This document shows, in pieces, positions 35,411-43,556 of a stretch of 43,556 nt of DNA. The notes beneath the pieces are model-generated. The model saw only the letters and a program-made list of their open reading frames with translations. It ran no database searches and was not told the origin of the DNA. Numbering within the stretch: position 1 is the first letter of the stretch; every line of letters starts with the position of its first letter. A program made the translations under genes and the position numbers. This DNA comes from Pectinatus frisingensis (lineage in GTDB: Bacteria > Bacillota > Negativicutes > Selenomonadales > Selenomonadaceae), in contig NZ_WIQU01000045.1 of NCBI RefSeq assembly GCF_015732285.1, forward strand, positions 1 through 43,556, given 5' to 3'.

Positions 35411-36151
35411 ATGCGTATTATTGTTACAAAATCCTATGATGCTATGAGCATGACCGCTGCTAAAATTATTGCAGGGCAAATCTATCTCAAACCAAACAGT
35501 ACCTTAGGACTTGCTACTGGCAGCACACCGCTTTTAATGTATAAAAAACTTATCGATATACACAAATCTATAGGGCTCGATTTTTCCGCTGTTACTTCAT
35601 TTAATTTAGATGAATACATTGGTATCAACCCGGAAAATCCGGAAAGTTATCATTATTTCATGTACAATAATTTTTTCAAATATATTAATATCATGCCGAA
35701 AAATATTTATATTCCCGATGGTATGGCTGCAGATATTAATAAAGAATGCCATGACTATGATCAATTAATAAAAAATAACGGCGGTATAGATCTACAAGTG
35801 TTGGGGATTGGTAAAAATGCCCACATTGGTTTTAATGAACCCGATATAAAATTTGAAACGACAACTCACAAGGTAAAACTTGATGATGAAACTATTGAAG
35901 CAAACTCCCGTTTTTTTGCCGATGCAAAGCAGGTACCGCGTTATGCCATAAGTATGGGTATAAAAACAATCATGTTCGCTAAGAAAATAATTTTACTGGC
36001 AAACGGTAAAAATAAGGCTGAAGCAGTATTCAAGGCTGTCACTGGTAAAATAAGCCCGGCAGCTCCTGCTTCTATTCTGCAACTGCATCAAGATGTTATA
36101 GTTATCGTCGACAAAGAAGCAGGAGCAATGCTGCCACATGTAGAAAATTAA
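35411..36151 (+). CDS. nagB: Glucosamine-6-phosphate deaminase
   Basis: Converts glucosamine-6-P to fructose-6-P and ammonia. The 246 residues include LATGSTPLLMYKKL, the catalytic region SFNLDEYIGI and GIGKNAHIGFNEP; the last is normally KNGHIGF, so glycine has become alanine. I choose the ATG at 35411, preceded by AAGGGAG, over a TTG at 35390. The C-terminus is short compared with the hexameric E. coli enzyme, as is usual for monomeric Firmicute forms. Confidence 0.95.
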   Translation: MRIIVTKSYDAMSMTAAKIIAGQIYLKPNSTLGLATGSTPLLMYKKLIDIHKSIGLDFSAVTSFNLDEYIGINPENPESYHYFMYNNFFKYINIMPKNIYIPDGMAADINKECHDYDQLIKNNGGIDLQVLGIGKNAHIGFNEPDIKFETTTHKVKLDDETIEANSRFFADAKQVPRYAISMGIKTIMFAKKIILLANGKNKAEAVFKAVTGKISPAAPASILQLHQDVIVIVDKEAGAMLPHVEN

Positions 36152-36177
36152 ACAGCATATGTTGCTAAAATCTTGTA

Positions 36178-36189
36178 CTGCTGCAGCAG
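36178..36189. promoter_or_regulatory. 12-bp palindrome between nagB and the second permease gene
   Basis: CTGCTGCAGCAG is a perfect palindrome in the 137-base gap after nagB. It could be an operator, but it stands alone and no clear promoter accompanies it. Confidence 0.25.
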
Positions 36190-36288
36190 CAATTATCTAC
36201 TTTAAATTATCTTTAGAATGTTTTCTTATTCTATAGCCGTAGACAGTATAAGTACAAAAATAATTTATTTTTATGGAGGGTTACAACA

Positions 36289-37671
36289 ATGAATAATTGG
36301 TTCGAAAAATTACAAAGTATTGGTAAAGCACTGATGCTGCCAATAGCTGTACTACCCGCTGCAGCATTATTACTGCGTTTCGGTGCACCGGATTTACTCA
36401 ACATTCCGTTTATTACTAAAGCCGGTGGTGCCGTCTTTGACAATCTGGCTTTAATATTTGCCATTGGTATTGCCGTTGGTCTGGCTCGTGACAACAATGG
36501 AGCTGCCGGACTTGCCGGTGCAATCGGTTATCTCATCTTGACCGCCGGTCTAAAAACTATTAATCCTGATTTGAACATGAGTGTTCTTGCCGGGATTATC
36601 AGCGGAATTGAAGCCGGTTATCTCTACAATCATTTTCATAACACAAAACTCCCGGAATTTTTAGGATTTTTCGGTGGCAGACGTTTTGTTCCTATTATAA
36701 CTGCAGTAGTATCAATCATTTTAGCCGGAATCTTTGGTGTAATATGGGGACCATGCCAAGCTGTCATCTTAGCAGTTGGTGAATGGATTATCGGTGCTGG
36801 TGTTGTCGGTACTTTTGTATATGGTGTACTCAACCGCCTGCTCATTCCTTTTGGTCTTCATCATATTTTAAACAGTTTTATCTGGTTCGTATTCGGCAGT
36901 TACACCACACCAAGCGGTGTAGTTGCTACCGGTGATTTAAACAGATTCTTTGCCGGAGATCCACACGCCGGCATGTTCATGGCCGGTTTTTATATAATGA
37001 TGATGTTTGGTATGCCTGCAGTAGCCCTGGCAATGTATCGCTGTGCCAAACCAGAAAATCGTGCCAAAATCGGCGGTGCTCTTTTCTCAGTTGCCTTTAC
37101 TTCATTCTTAACCGGTATTACTGAACCAATAGAATTTATGTTTATGTTTTTGGCTCCGGCACTTTATTTTGTACATGCTATTCTCACTGGTTTAGCTTTA
37201 TCGGTAGCCTATGGTTTCGGCATATTGCACGGATTTGGATTTTCAGCTGGTTTCATTGATTATGTTTTAAATTGGGGTCTCGCTACCAAACCTATTTTAA
37301 TAATACCTATAGGTTTAGTATTTGCTGTAATTTATTATGTTATATTCAGTTGGTCCATACGTCACTTTGATATTCCTACCATTGGCCGTTATGATGAAGA
37401 AATAGCTTTACCGGAAGATACCGACATGAGCGAGTATACTATTTCAATAACTGAAAAATTAGGCGGCATTGTCAATCTTAATGATGTCAGTTCCTGTATT
37501 ACCCGTCTCAGACTTACCGTAAAAGATCCTGATAAAGTCGATGATGCGGCACTAAAAGCTTTAGGCGTAAAGGGTGTTATAAAAAAAGGCTCTTCCGTTC
37601 AGGTAGTCGTTGGCACACATGCTGAATTTATCGCTGATGAAATGAATCGATTAATGAAAAATCACAATTAA
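36289..37671 (+). CDS. PTS IICB permease, N-acetylglucosamine type
   Basis: Transporter of 460 residues in the NagE/PtsG superfamily. The IIC domain starts GKALMLPIAVLPAAALLLRFG and contains NSFIWFVFGSYTTPSG, GDLNRFFAGDPHAGMFMAGFY and FLTGITEPIEFMFMFLAP, which are typical of GlcNAc permeases. The IIB domain (about 380-460) has SSCITRLRLTVKD. There is no IIA domain. TGGAGGG precedes the ATG. With NagA and NagB around it, GlcNAc is the likely substrate. Confidence 0.93.
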   Translation: MNNWFEKLQSIGKALMLPIAVLPAAALLLRFGAPDLLNIPFITKAGGAVFDNLALIFAIGIAVGLARDNNGAAGLAGAIGYLILTAGLKTINPDLNMSVLAGIISGIEAGYLYNHFHNTKLPEFLGFFGGRRFVPIITAVVSIILAGIFGVIWGPCQAVILAVGEWIIGAGVVGTFVYGVLNRLLIPFGLHHILNSFIWFVFGSYTTPSGVVATGDLNRFFAGDPHAGMFMAGFYIMMMFGMPAVALAMYRCAKPENRAKIGGALFSVAFTSFLTGITEPIEFMFMFLAPALYFVHAILTGLALSVAYGFGILHGFGFSAGFIDYVLNWGLATKPILIIPIGLVFAVIYYVIFSWSIRHFDIPTIGRYDEEIALPEDTDMSEYTISITEKLGGIVNLNDVSSCITRLRLTVKDPDKVDDAALKALGVKGVIKKGSSVQVVVGTHAEFIADEMNRLMKNHN

Positions 37672-37697
37672 AGTTTACTATATACACAGGAGGAAAA

Positions 37698-38870
37698 ATG
37701 AAAGCAATTATAAATGGCAGAATTATCGTTCCTGATATTAATGGTAATTTTAAAACATTAAATAATCATATGCTCATTTTTGATAACTATATACAAGATA
37801 TACTGCCAATGGACGATTCATATATTGCTACTGATATCATTGATGCCAAAGGCTGTTATGTAGCACCGGGTTTCATCAATATCCATATTCATGGCTGCGG
37901 TGGCGCCGATACAATGGATGATAATCTGCAATCCCTAAGCACTATCAGGATTTATCAAGCAAAAACCGGCGTCACTTCCTTCCTGCCCACAACCATGACT
38001 TATGATTTACCTCGTATTTACCGGGCATTGGAACGAATCCGTGCTGCCCGACAGACACAAGAAGGTGCTGCTATATTAGGCTGCCATATGGAAGGACCTT
38101 TTATCAATGCCGCCCGCAAAGGTGCGCAATCGTCACAAAACATTATTAATGCTGATTTTTCTCTGATAGAAAAATACAAAGATATTATTCGTCTCATTAC
38201 ACTGGCTCCTGAAACATTGTCCGGTAATTACAACTTTGTCGAACAATGTCAAAAAAATAATATAACCGTATCTATTGGTCATAGCTCAGCCAAATATTCT
38301 GTAGCTCAAGATGCCATCAAAAACCACCATATAACCCACATAACTCATTTATTCAATGGTATGCCGCCGTTTCACCATCGCCATCCTGGAATTGTAGGCG
38401 CAGCCCTAGATAATGACGTTTTTTGTGAATTAATAACGGACAATGTTCATGTTCATCCTGTAGTCCAGCGAATGGTATATCGGTTAAAAAACCGCGGATA
38501 TATTATATTGATAACCGATTCTATGCGTGCCTGCCTACTTGGCAACGGAATATCCGAACTTGGCGGCCAGAAAGTTTATGTCAACGGCCAGACAGCAACA
38601 TTATCGGATGGTACTATAGCCGGCAGCGTCTTGACCATGGATCGTGCTATTGCCAATTTTATGAATGCCAGCGGTGCAAAATTACCGGAAATAATTGAAA
38701 TGGTTACAAAAAATCCGGCAAAAGAACTTGGTATCTATCAGCAAATCGGCTCAATAGAAAAAGGCAAACGAGCTGATATAACGATTTTTGATGATACCAT
38801 AAAAATTAAAACCGTATTAGTCAATGGGCGTTGTGTATATACACATCATAAAAATAATTCATCTGACTAA
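37698..38870 (+). CDS. nagA: N-acetylglucosamine-6-phosphate deacetylase
   Basis: Amidohydrolase removing acetate from GlcNAc-6-P. The 390 residues show the metal-site HIHGCGGADTMD (about 62-73), HMEGPFINAARKGA, GHSSAKYSVAQDAI with a ligand histidine, THLFNGMPPFHHRHPGIVGAA, and the catalytic aspartate in LITDSMRACLLGNG (the family usually has TDAM). AGGAGG precedes the ATG. It supplies glucosamine-6-P to NagB. Confidence 0.95.
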   Translation: MKAIINGRIIVPDINGNFKTLNNHMLIFDNYIQDILPMDDSYIATDIIDAKGCYVAPGFINIHIHGCGGADTMDDNLQSLSTIRIYQAKTGVTSFLPTTMTYDLPRIYRALERIRAARQTQEGAAILGCHMEGPFINAARKGAQSSQNIINADFSLIEKYKDIIRLITLAPETLSGNYNFVEQCQKNNITVSIGHSSAKYSVAQDAIKNHHITHITHLFNGMPPFHHRHPGIVGAALDNDVFCELITDNVHVHPVVQRMVYRLKNRGYIILITDSMRACLLGNGISELGGQKVYVNGQTATLSDGTIAGSVLTMDRAIANFMNASGAKLPEIIEMVTKNPAKELGIYQQIGSIEKGKRADITIFDDTIKIKTVLVNGRCVYTHHKNNSSD

Positions 38871-38920
38871 ATAAAATATTCACTGTATATTATCAGCAAT
38901 TATTGAAAGCGAGAAATTTT

Positions 38921-39391
38921 ATGTTTAATTTATTTGGGAAAAAAGAACTCCATATTGACGCTCCTGTTCAAGGAAAAATATTCGATATAGACAAAGTGCC
39001 CGATGAAGTTTTTTCTTCTAAAATGATGGGCGACGGCTTTGCTGTCGAACCGGAAAACGATACTATAACCGCACCATGCGATGGTGTTATAGCCGTGCTG
39101 GCAAAAACCAAGCACGCCATAGCTATACAATCAAAAGAAGGCGTACAAATTCTAATTCACATTGGTCTTGATACCGTTGAGCTCAATGGCAGGGGATTTA
39201 CCGCATATGTAGAACAGGGCGCTGGAGTAAAAAGAGGTGACAAACTAATTACATTCGATCGCGATTACATCAAAAATCAAGGCAAACCTTTGACTACCAT
39301 GTTAGTCCTCACCAATATGGACGAAAAAATAAAGAAAATCGAAAAAAATCTATCTGTTTCCAAAACTGTATTACGATTAGACATCAAATAA
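38921..39391 (+). CDS. PTS EIIA, glucose type (Crr-like)
   Basis: Stand-alone IIA-Glc domain of about 156 residues that accepts phosphate from HPr. Family motifs are GKIFDIDKVPDEVFSSKMMGDGFAVEP, ITAPCDGVIAVLAKTKHAIAI and the active-site histidine in QILIHIGLDTVELNG (about 84-88). I choose the ATG at 38921 over a TTG at 38903. It is the probable phosphate donor for both IICB permeases, which lack their own IIA. Confidence 0.94.
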   Translation: MFNLFGKKELHIDAPVQGKIFDIDKVPDEVFSSKMMGDGFAVEPENDTITAPCDGVIAVLAKTKHAIAIQSKEGVQILIHIGLDTVELNGRGFTAYVEQGAGVKRGDKLITFDRDYIKNQGKPLTTMLVLTNMDEKIKKIEKNLSVSKTVLRLDIK

Positions 39392-39424
39392 ATATTAAAT
39401 TTACCGTAAATGAGATGATCTTCC

Positions 39425-40348
39425 ATGATAAAACGTCTATTAAACTGTACTGCCAGTGATATCGCGGCAATGGACAAGCTTTCTCTATTGGAAGCCATCG
39501 CCCGTAGTGAAGGCCGTGTTATGGCCTGTGAAACCATTGGTGCCGTTGCACCTTATCTTGAAACCGTTACCAATGCGGAATTTGCCGCTGGCATGGGGGC
39601 TGATATTCTTGTCTTAAACATGTTTGATGTTAACAATCCGGATATTCAGGCATTGCCAAATGTTGATAAACAAGATACTATTCGTGAACTAAAGCGTTTG
39701 ACGGGAAAAATCATTGCTGTTAACCTAGAACCGGCTGAATATAGTTCGTCTATTCTTCAGAATGAAGGCTGGCCTCTGACTGATGGACGCATTGCCACTG
39801 CCCAAAATGCCCGCACTTTAAGCACCATGGGCGCAGACATGATTATATTGACCGGCAATCCGGGAAATGGCATTAAAAATGAAGCTATTTTTCAATCGCT
39901 AAAATCTATTTCTCAGGAATCAGGCAGTAAAATTATTTTGGCGGCTGGAAAAATGCATGCAGCCGGTGTACTTACCGAATCGGGTGAATCTATAACCACA
40001 ACACGAGATATTGATGCATTCATCTCCGCCGGTGCCGATATAATATTATTACCGGCACCGGGAACTGTCCCGGGACTTACTTTGGACTATGTTCACAGTT
40101 TAATTAAACATATTCATAAATCACGTGCCTTAGCTATGACAACAATCGGCACTTCACAAGAAGGTGCCGACCGGGATACCATCCGCCGTATTGCTCTTTT
40201 ATGTAAAATGGCCGGTACCGATATACATCATATTGGAGACTCTGGTTATGCAGGCATGGCCCTGCCTGAAAATATCATGGCTTATTCAATAACCATAAGA
40301 GGTGTCCGCCATACTTATCGCAACATGACTCAATCAATAAATCGCTGA
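39425..40348 (+). CDS. TIM-barrel protein of unknown function (phosphonomutase-like label, DUF7916 type)
   Basis: Cytoplasmic protein of 307 residues. The start RLLNCTASDIAAMDKLSLLEAIARSEGR and alternating strand/helix segments (ADILVLNMFDVNN, KIIAVNLEPAEY, ADMIILTGNPGNGI, ADIILLPAPGTVPG) fit a TIM barrel. I recall relatives annotated as PEP phosphonomutase or DUF7916 beside PTS genes, but the phosphonomutase catalytic motif is not visible. It closes the amino-sugar operon 33 bases after the IIA gene, with only a weak ribosome binding site, and may act on a phosphorylated amino sugar. Confidence 0.7.
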   Translation: MIKRLLNCTASDIAAMDKLSLLEAIARSEGRVMACETIGAVAPYLETVTNAEFAAGMGADILVLNMFDVNNPDIQALPNVDKQDTIRELKRLTGKIIAVNLEPAEYSSSILQNEGWPLTDGRIATAQNARTLSTMGADMIILTGNPGNGIKNEAIFQSLKSISQESGSKIILAAGKMHAAGVLTESGESITTTRDIDAFISAGADIILLPAPGTVPGLTLDYVHSLIKHIHKSRALAMTTIGTSQEGADRDTIRRIALLCKMAGTDIHHIGDSGYAGMALPENIMAYSITIRGVRHTYRNMTQSINR

Positions 40349-40390
40349 CCCGGTATCGCTCCTGTATAAAAATGACGGTGATGTAAAATG

Positions 40391-40440
40391 AAAAGGATTA
40401 TCGCTGAATTTGTTCTCTTATCTTCAACGATAATCCTTTT
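40391..40440. terminator. Bidirectional terminator between convergent operons
   Basis: AAAAGGATTATCG (40391-40403) pairs perfectly with CGATAATCCTTTT (40428-40440); TGAA/TTCA extends the stem inward. It lies between the amino-sugar operon and the convergent mgtC-like gene. I see nothing else in the rest of this 275-base gap. Confidence 0.85.
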
Positions 40441-40623
40441 ATCAAAAATTCCTACTATATCGATGTATCTTTTTTGTATTATTACCAAATATCACTACAA
40501 ATTATAATAAATACGCTTTCCCCTTGGTCTAAAAAATATTTATCAATTCCATATTCCGCATCAGTCATTCTTTATGATAAAAACTACAATGCGTTTTAAT
40601 CAAAAAGATGAAATCGTTCTTAT

Positions 40624-41382
40624 TCAGTTTACCTCTACATCCACAACATTATTTATCTGAGATAGCTTATTTACTATATCAGCACGTTTAAGCTTATTTT
40701 CATTATATACTATAAATTCCATTTTTATCATACCACTGGCTACAGCTGTAATCTGAATGTTTTTAATTATAATATGGTTCAGCTGTAAGCATCTGTGAAT
40801 GCTCAAAACCTGCCCTGGCCTGTCTTCGGTAATTATAGAGACTATCAAATTATCATAATGTGTTATCAATTCCATATGAGATAATGAAACCAATACCAAA
40901 AACACAATGGCCGACGTAACCGCTGCTCCCAGATAATATCCGGCACCAACAGCCAGCCCCACCCCCGAAACAACCCAAATACAGGCCGCCGTGGTAAGTC
41001 CTATGATATTTACGCCTTCCTTTATTATTGCACCGGCACCTAAAAATCCAATACCGCTGACAACTTGCGCCGCTAGTCTGGCCGGATCTGCATTCGTTCG
41101 TCCTTCTACACTGCCATATAAGACCTGAGATAAAAGCATAATAAGACATGAACCAACACAAACCAGAATATTCGTTCTCAGTCCTGCCGACTTATGTTTA
41201 TACTGCCTTTCATATCCGATTATTCCACCCAATACTGCCGATAAGACAAGGCGCAGGCAAGCTTCCCATTCCGATGGCACAATTTCCACTTCCCAAAACT
41301 TTTTATTAGCAGATAAAATCCACTTTCCCAGAAAATCGATTATCATAAATATAATCAATTTCTGACAAGCATAAACTATCAT
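40624..41382 (-). CDS. MgtC/SapB-family membrane protein
   Basis: Inner-membrane protein of 252 residues. The MgtC domain shows RLVLSAVLGGIIGYERQYKHKSAGLRTN, GSCLIMLLS, PARLAAQVVSGIGFLGAGAII and GLTTAACIWVVSGVGLAVGAGYY. A soluble C-terminal ACT-like domain (about 165-252) follows. Relatives affect Mg2+ homeostasis or ATP synthase control, but the function of non-pathogen homologues is unclear. The start is uncertain; a second ATG at residue 13 is possible. Confidence 0.9.
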   Translation of the reverse strand: MIVYACQKLIIFMIIDFLGKWILSANKKFWEVEIVPSEWEACLRLVLSAVLGGIIGYERQYKHKSAGLRTNILVCVGSCLIMLLSQVLYGSVEGRTNADPARLAAQVVSGIGFLGAGAIIKEGVNIIGLTTAACIWVVSGVGLAVGAGYYLGAAVTSAIVFLVLVSLSHMELITHYDNLIVSIITEDRPGQVLSIHRCLQLNHIIIKNIQITAVASGMIKMEFIVYNENKLKRADIVNKLSQINNVVDVEVN

Positions 41383-41432
41383 TTACCAGTCATAAGCAAA
41401 TATAAAATGTTATTTATATTATATACGATTTT

Positions 41433-42278
41433 CTACATTTGCGGCAAAAAATATTTAGCAGCGGCTTGATATCCCTTTTCAGCTATAATTGTGCCAACTT
41501 TTTCATAAGTAAAACGTGAACCCAGATACACTCTTAAATAATTCTTCATTCTCATATCATCTTTTACCAGCATTCCCGCCAGCGACTCGGTTTGTCTTTG
41601 CATTTGTCCGCTCCAATACCAGTCACTGTCTGATAAAAAAGCGATTGTATGTTCCGGTCTTATACTGTCTGCCGTGTATTTTAACCCCGTTTGTCCAATT
41701 GCAAGATAATGATTCACCACAGCAAATTTTTTTATCCCCTGCAATGATACATCATCAATTCCGTGAATGGCCGCAACCGAAAGAATAAGTTTTTTATCGC
41801 AGCCCTGCCTCTTCATTTCCTTCAACACTAAAGAATGATGATCAGCTGCCTTAGCAATAAAATCATCTTCACTTTTCTCCAACACATAATTATCATCAAA
41901 TTTGTAAATAAATCGTTTCATTGTGTCATGCAACACTATTGTTGTATACAATAAATCATAATCTATACATATACCTCGTTTTTCGTATACCCTGGCAAGT
42001 GCATCTGCATACTCCAAATCCTGCAATACATGCACCGCCAATCCGCCAAAATGAGCTTGATGCGCCCCTGAACCCGGAGCAACAGAAAAATCCCACCTTG
42101 CTAAAAAATTATATTTATAGGAACTTTTCGGTTTAGTCATTGTCAAAAACAGCTGTATATATTCTCTCCAGTTTTTATCCACTATCTTTTCAATATAATT
42201 TTCCTGTATTATTTTATAAGCTTTTTTCCCTTGAAATTCAGCCAAATCAGCTGGACTTTTATAATCTATATGCAACAT
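41433..42278 (-). CDS. HD-domain-like protein of unknown function
   Basis: Cytoplasmic protein of 281 residues. Histidine motifs follow the HD hydrolase order: HFGGLAVHVLQDL, VLHDTMKRFIYKFDD (about 117-131), ADHHSLVLKEM and AAIHGIDDVSLQG. The residues could bind two metal ions. AGGAAG precedes the ATG. It lies 20 bases after an MFS transporter gene on the same strand, so the two may act on the same compound. No substrate can be named. Confidence 0.6.
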   Translation of the reverse strand: MLHIDYKSPADLAEFQGKKAYKIIQENYIEKIVDKNWREYIQLFLTMTKPKSSYKYNFLARWDFSVAPGSGAHQAHFGGLAVHVLQDLEYADALARVYEKRGICIDYDLLYTTIVLHDTMKRFIYKFDDNYVLEKSEDDFIAKAADHHSLVLKEMKRQGCDKKLILSVAAIHGIDDVSLQGIKKFAVVNHYLAIGQTGLKYTADSIRPEHTIAFLSDSDWYWSGQMQRQTESLAGMLVKDDMRMKNYLRVYLGSRFTYEKVGTIIAEKGYQAAAKYFLPQM

Positions 42279-42298
42279 AATTACACTTCCTGATTATA

Positions 42299-43525
42299 TC
42301 ATGTGTGCTGGACTATACCACCAGTCATTTCCCTGCCAATCCATACAATGATTGCTCCCAGTATATATGAACCGATATAAATATTCATTGCCATCCCCAG
42401 CCCCATGGAGTTGGCTACTATTCCTGCGATAATAGGTGTAACAAAAGCACCTACTTCAGCACCCATAATGCCAAAGCCACTGGCCGCAGATGTTAAATTA
42501 GGCGGTACACAATCGGTCATCCATGATAATATTGTTGGATACAGTCCTGTTATGAAAAATCCCGATATAGCTGCCCAGCACAGTGTCTGCGTAACAGTAA
42601 CAGAATTAAGCACACCATACCATGTAATTCCGGCGGCAGCATAAAACAAGGAAATCCCGGTACGTCTGCCGAATTTATCAGAAATTACACCTGATAATAA
42701 TGAACCTAACGTACCGGCTATCAGCATGACGGCCAATAAAGAACCTGACGCTATAAATGAATAACCCTTGACTTCTTTAAAATATAATGGTGTAAATGTA
42801 TTAATAGACCAATATCCAAAATTAGCAATAAATTGCAGGGAAAAAATTATCCATGCATTTCTAATTTTCAAAATATCTTTAAATACGCCCTGTTCTTTTC
42901 CACCAGCGTCTAACGTTTCCTGATATGCCGGCATATCTTCCTTTTTTATCTGAGGTACATATTTCCAAAACCAAGCTGCAACAAGCAACGTAGGAATAAT
43001 CATAAATATCCACGGACTACGCCAGCCATATTCAGCCCCCATAAAAGTGGCAAAAAATATACCGACCATGCTGCCTAGTGTCCACCCTGTTTCATAAACG
43101 GCAACTGCCCTGCCACGATTTTTTTTAGGAAATACAGCTGATACATACCCCACAGCTGTTGAATAAAATGACCCTTCGAACAATCCTGTTACACCTCGTG
43201 TTATTGCTAAACTTACCGGATTTTTTACAAAAGCTGTAAAAACAGTAACGATCCCAAATCCGATTACGCTTGGTATAATGACCTTCTTTGCCCCGAATTT
43301 ATCAGCTAAATATCCACCCGGAACAGGTGTAATAGTGTATCCAATAAAAAATGCCGTCGTTAAAAAGCCTATTCCCAAATACCCCAAATTCATTTCATCT
43401 TTAATCAATGGCAGCAATGGCGATAATAATGATCTATCCGCAAAATTAAGAAACCAGCCCAGCCAGCATCCCAATAAAACCAGCTTAGCACGCTTATTAT
43501 TTTGTCTACACTCTCCTAATAACAT
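42299..43525 (-). CDS. Major facilitator superfamily transporter
   Basis: Twelve-helix transporter of about 408 residues. The first helix FLNFADRSLLSPLLPLIKDEM, the helix 2-3 loop GGYLADKFGAKKVI and the second-half copy GVISDKFGRRTG are MFS signatures. The overall pattern resembles the anion:cation symporter group that carries organic acids and sugar acids. I choose the ATG at 43525, eleven bases after AAGGAG; a GTG at 43534 is too close to that site. The following HD-like gene is probably cotranscribed. Confidence 0.9.
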   Translation of the reverse strand: MLLGECRQNNKRAKLVLLGCWLGWFLNFADRSLLSPLLPLIKDEMNLGYLGIGFLTTAFFIGYTITPVPGGYLADKFGAKKVIIPSVIGFGIVTVFTAFVKNPVSLAITRGVTGLFEGSFYSTAVGYVSAVFPKKNRGRAVAVYETGWTLGSMVGIFFATFMGAEYGWRSPWIFMIIPTLLVAAWFWKYVPQIKKEDMPAYQETLDAGGKEQGVFKDILKIRNAWIIFSLQFIANFGYWSINTFTPLYFKEVKGYSFIASGSLLAVMLIAGTLGSLLSGVISDKFGRRTGISLFYAAAGITWYGVLNSVTVTQTLCWAAISGFFITGLYPTILSWMTDCVPPNLTSAASGFGIMGAEVGAFVTPIIAGIVANSMGLGMAMNIYIGSYILGAIIVWIGREMTGGIVQHT

Positions 43526-43556
43526 AGTATACACTTCTCCTTATATAATATATTTA

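Noticed and set aside
38908-38920. Catabolite-responsive (cre-like) half site TGAAAGCG before the IIA gene
   Set aside because: The second half does not match and it overlaps the region needed for ribosome binding.
40565-40600. Possible fourth copy of the dispersed element (CTTTATGA motif)
   Set aside because: Only the short motif is shared; the other blocks and the complementary ends are missing.

Overview
This is a low-GC bacterial chromosome segment. The gene content (C5-pathway tetrapyrrole genes with a fused CobA-HemD, a futalosine-pathway MqnA, several PTS loci, RpiR and PRD regulators) points to a Firmicute, and by general resemblance of the proteins to a Negativicute of the Selenomonas/Pectinatus/Megamonas type. 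That placement is an inference; there is no rRNA in the window. I saw no IS element, phage gene, tRNA or CRISPR array.

Layout. 0.1-6.7 kb (minus strand): a galactitol-type PTS (IIA, IIB, IIC) with a PRD regulator, an AraM/EgsA-type dehydrogenase and an L-ribulose-5-phosphate 4-epimerase, which together read as a pentitol import and oxidation route. 7.1-9.8 kb (plus): a TrpX-type ABC importer. 9.9-15.5 kb (minus): DNA polymerase IV, then a MoxR / DUF58 / transglutaminase operon. 15.8-20.4 kb: mostly small proteins of unknown function plus MqnA. 20.5-20.8 kb: an intergenic cluster of five perfect DnaA boxes and one near-match, next to AT-rich DNA. 20.9-22.1 kb (minus): an unusual FakA/DAK2-like protein whose kinase motif is degraded. 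22.3-31.9 kb (plus): precorrin-2 dehydrogenase, hemA, hemC, cobA-hemD, an amino-acid ABC transporter, hemB and hemL, which make uroporphyrinogen III and sirohydrochlorin from glutamyl-tRNA. 32.2-40.3 kb (plus): an amino-sugar regulon (nanE, two PTS IICB permeases, an RpiR regulator, nagB, nagA, a IIA-Glc protein and a TIM-barrel protein of unknown function). 40.6-43.5 kb (minus): an MgtC-like protein, an HD-like protein and an MFS transporter.

How the parts fit. The amino-sugar genes form a coherent path: PTS import and phosphorylation, ManNAc-6-P to GlcNAc-6-P (NanE), deacetylation (NagA) and deamination to fructose-6-P (NagB). Most genes left of about 22.2 kb are on the minus strand and most right of it are on the plus strand. 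With the DnaA boxes this is what a replication origin would look like, but dnaA and dnaN are not here and the claim is untested.

The least explained signal is a family of about 140-bp non-coding elements present three times (near 2.3, 18.0 and 32.0 kb), always in plus orientation. They share sequence blocks, an internal hairpin and complementary ends, and the paired sequences differ between copies while pairing is largely kept. Other points of note are a hairpin between the ribosome binding site and start of hemB, a probable CTG start in dinB, and a 25-codon ORF coupled by ATGA overlap inside the PTS operon.
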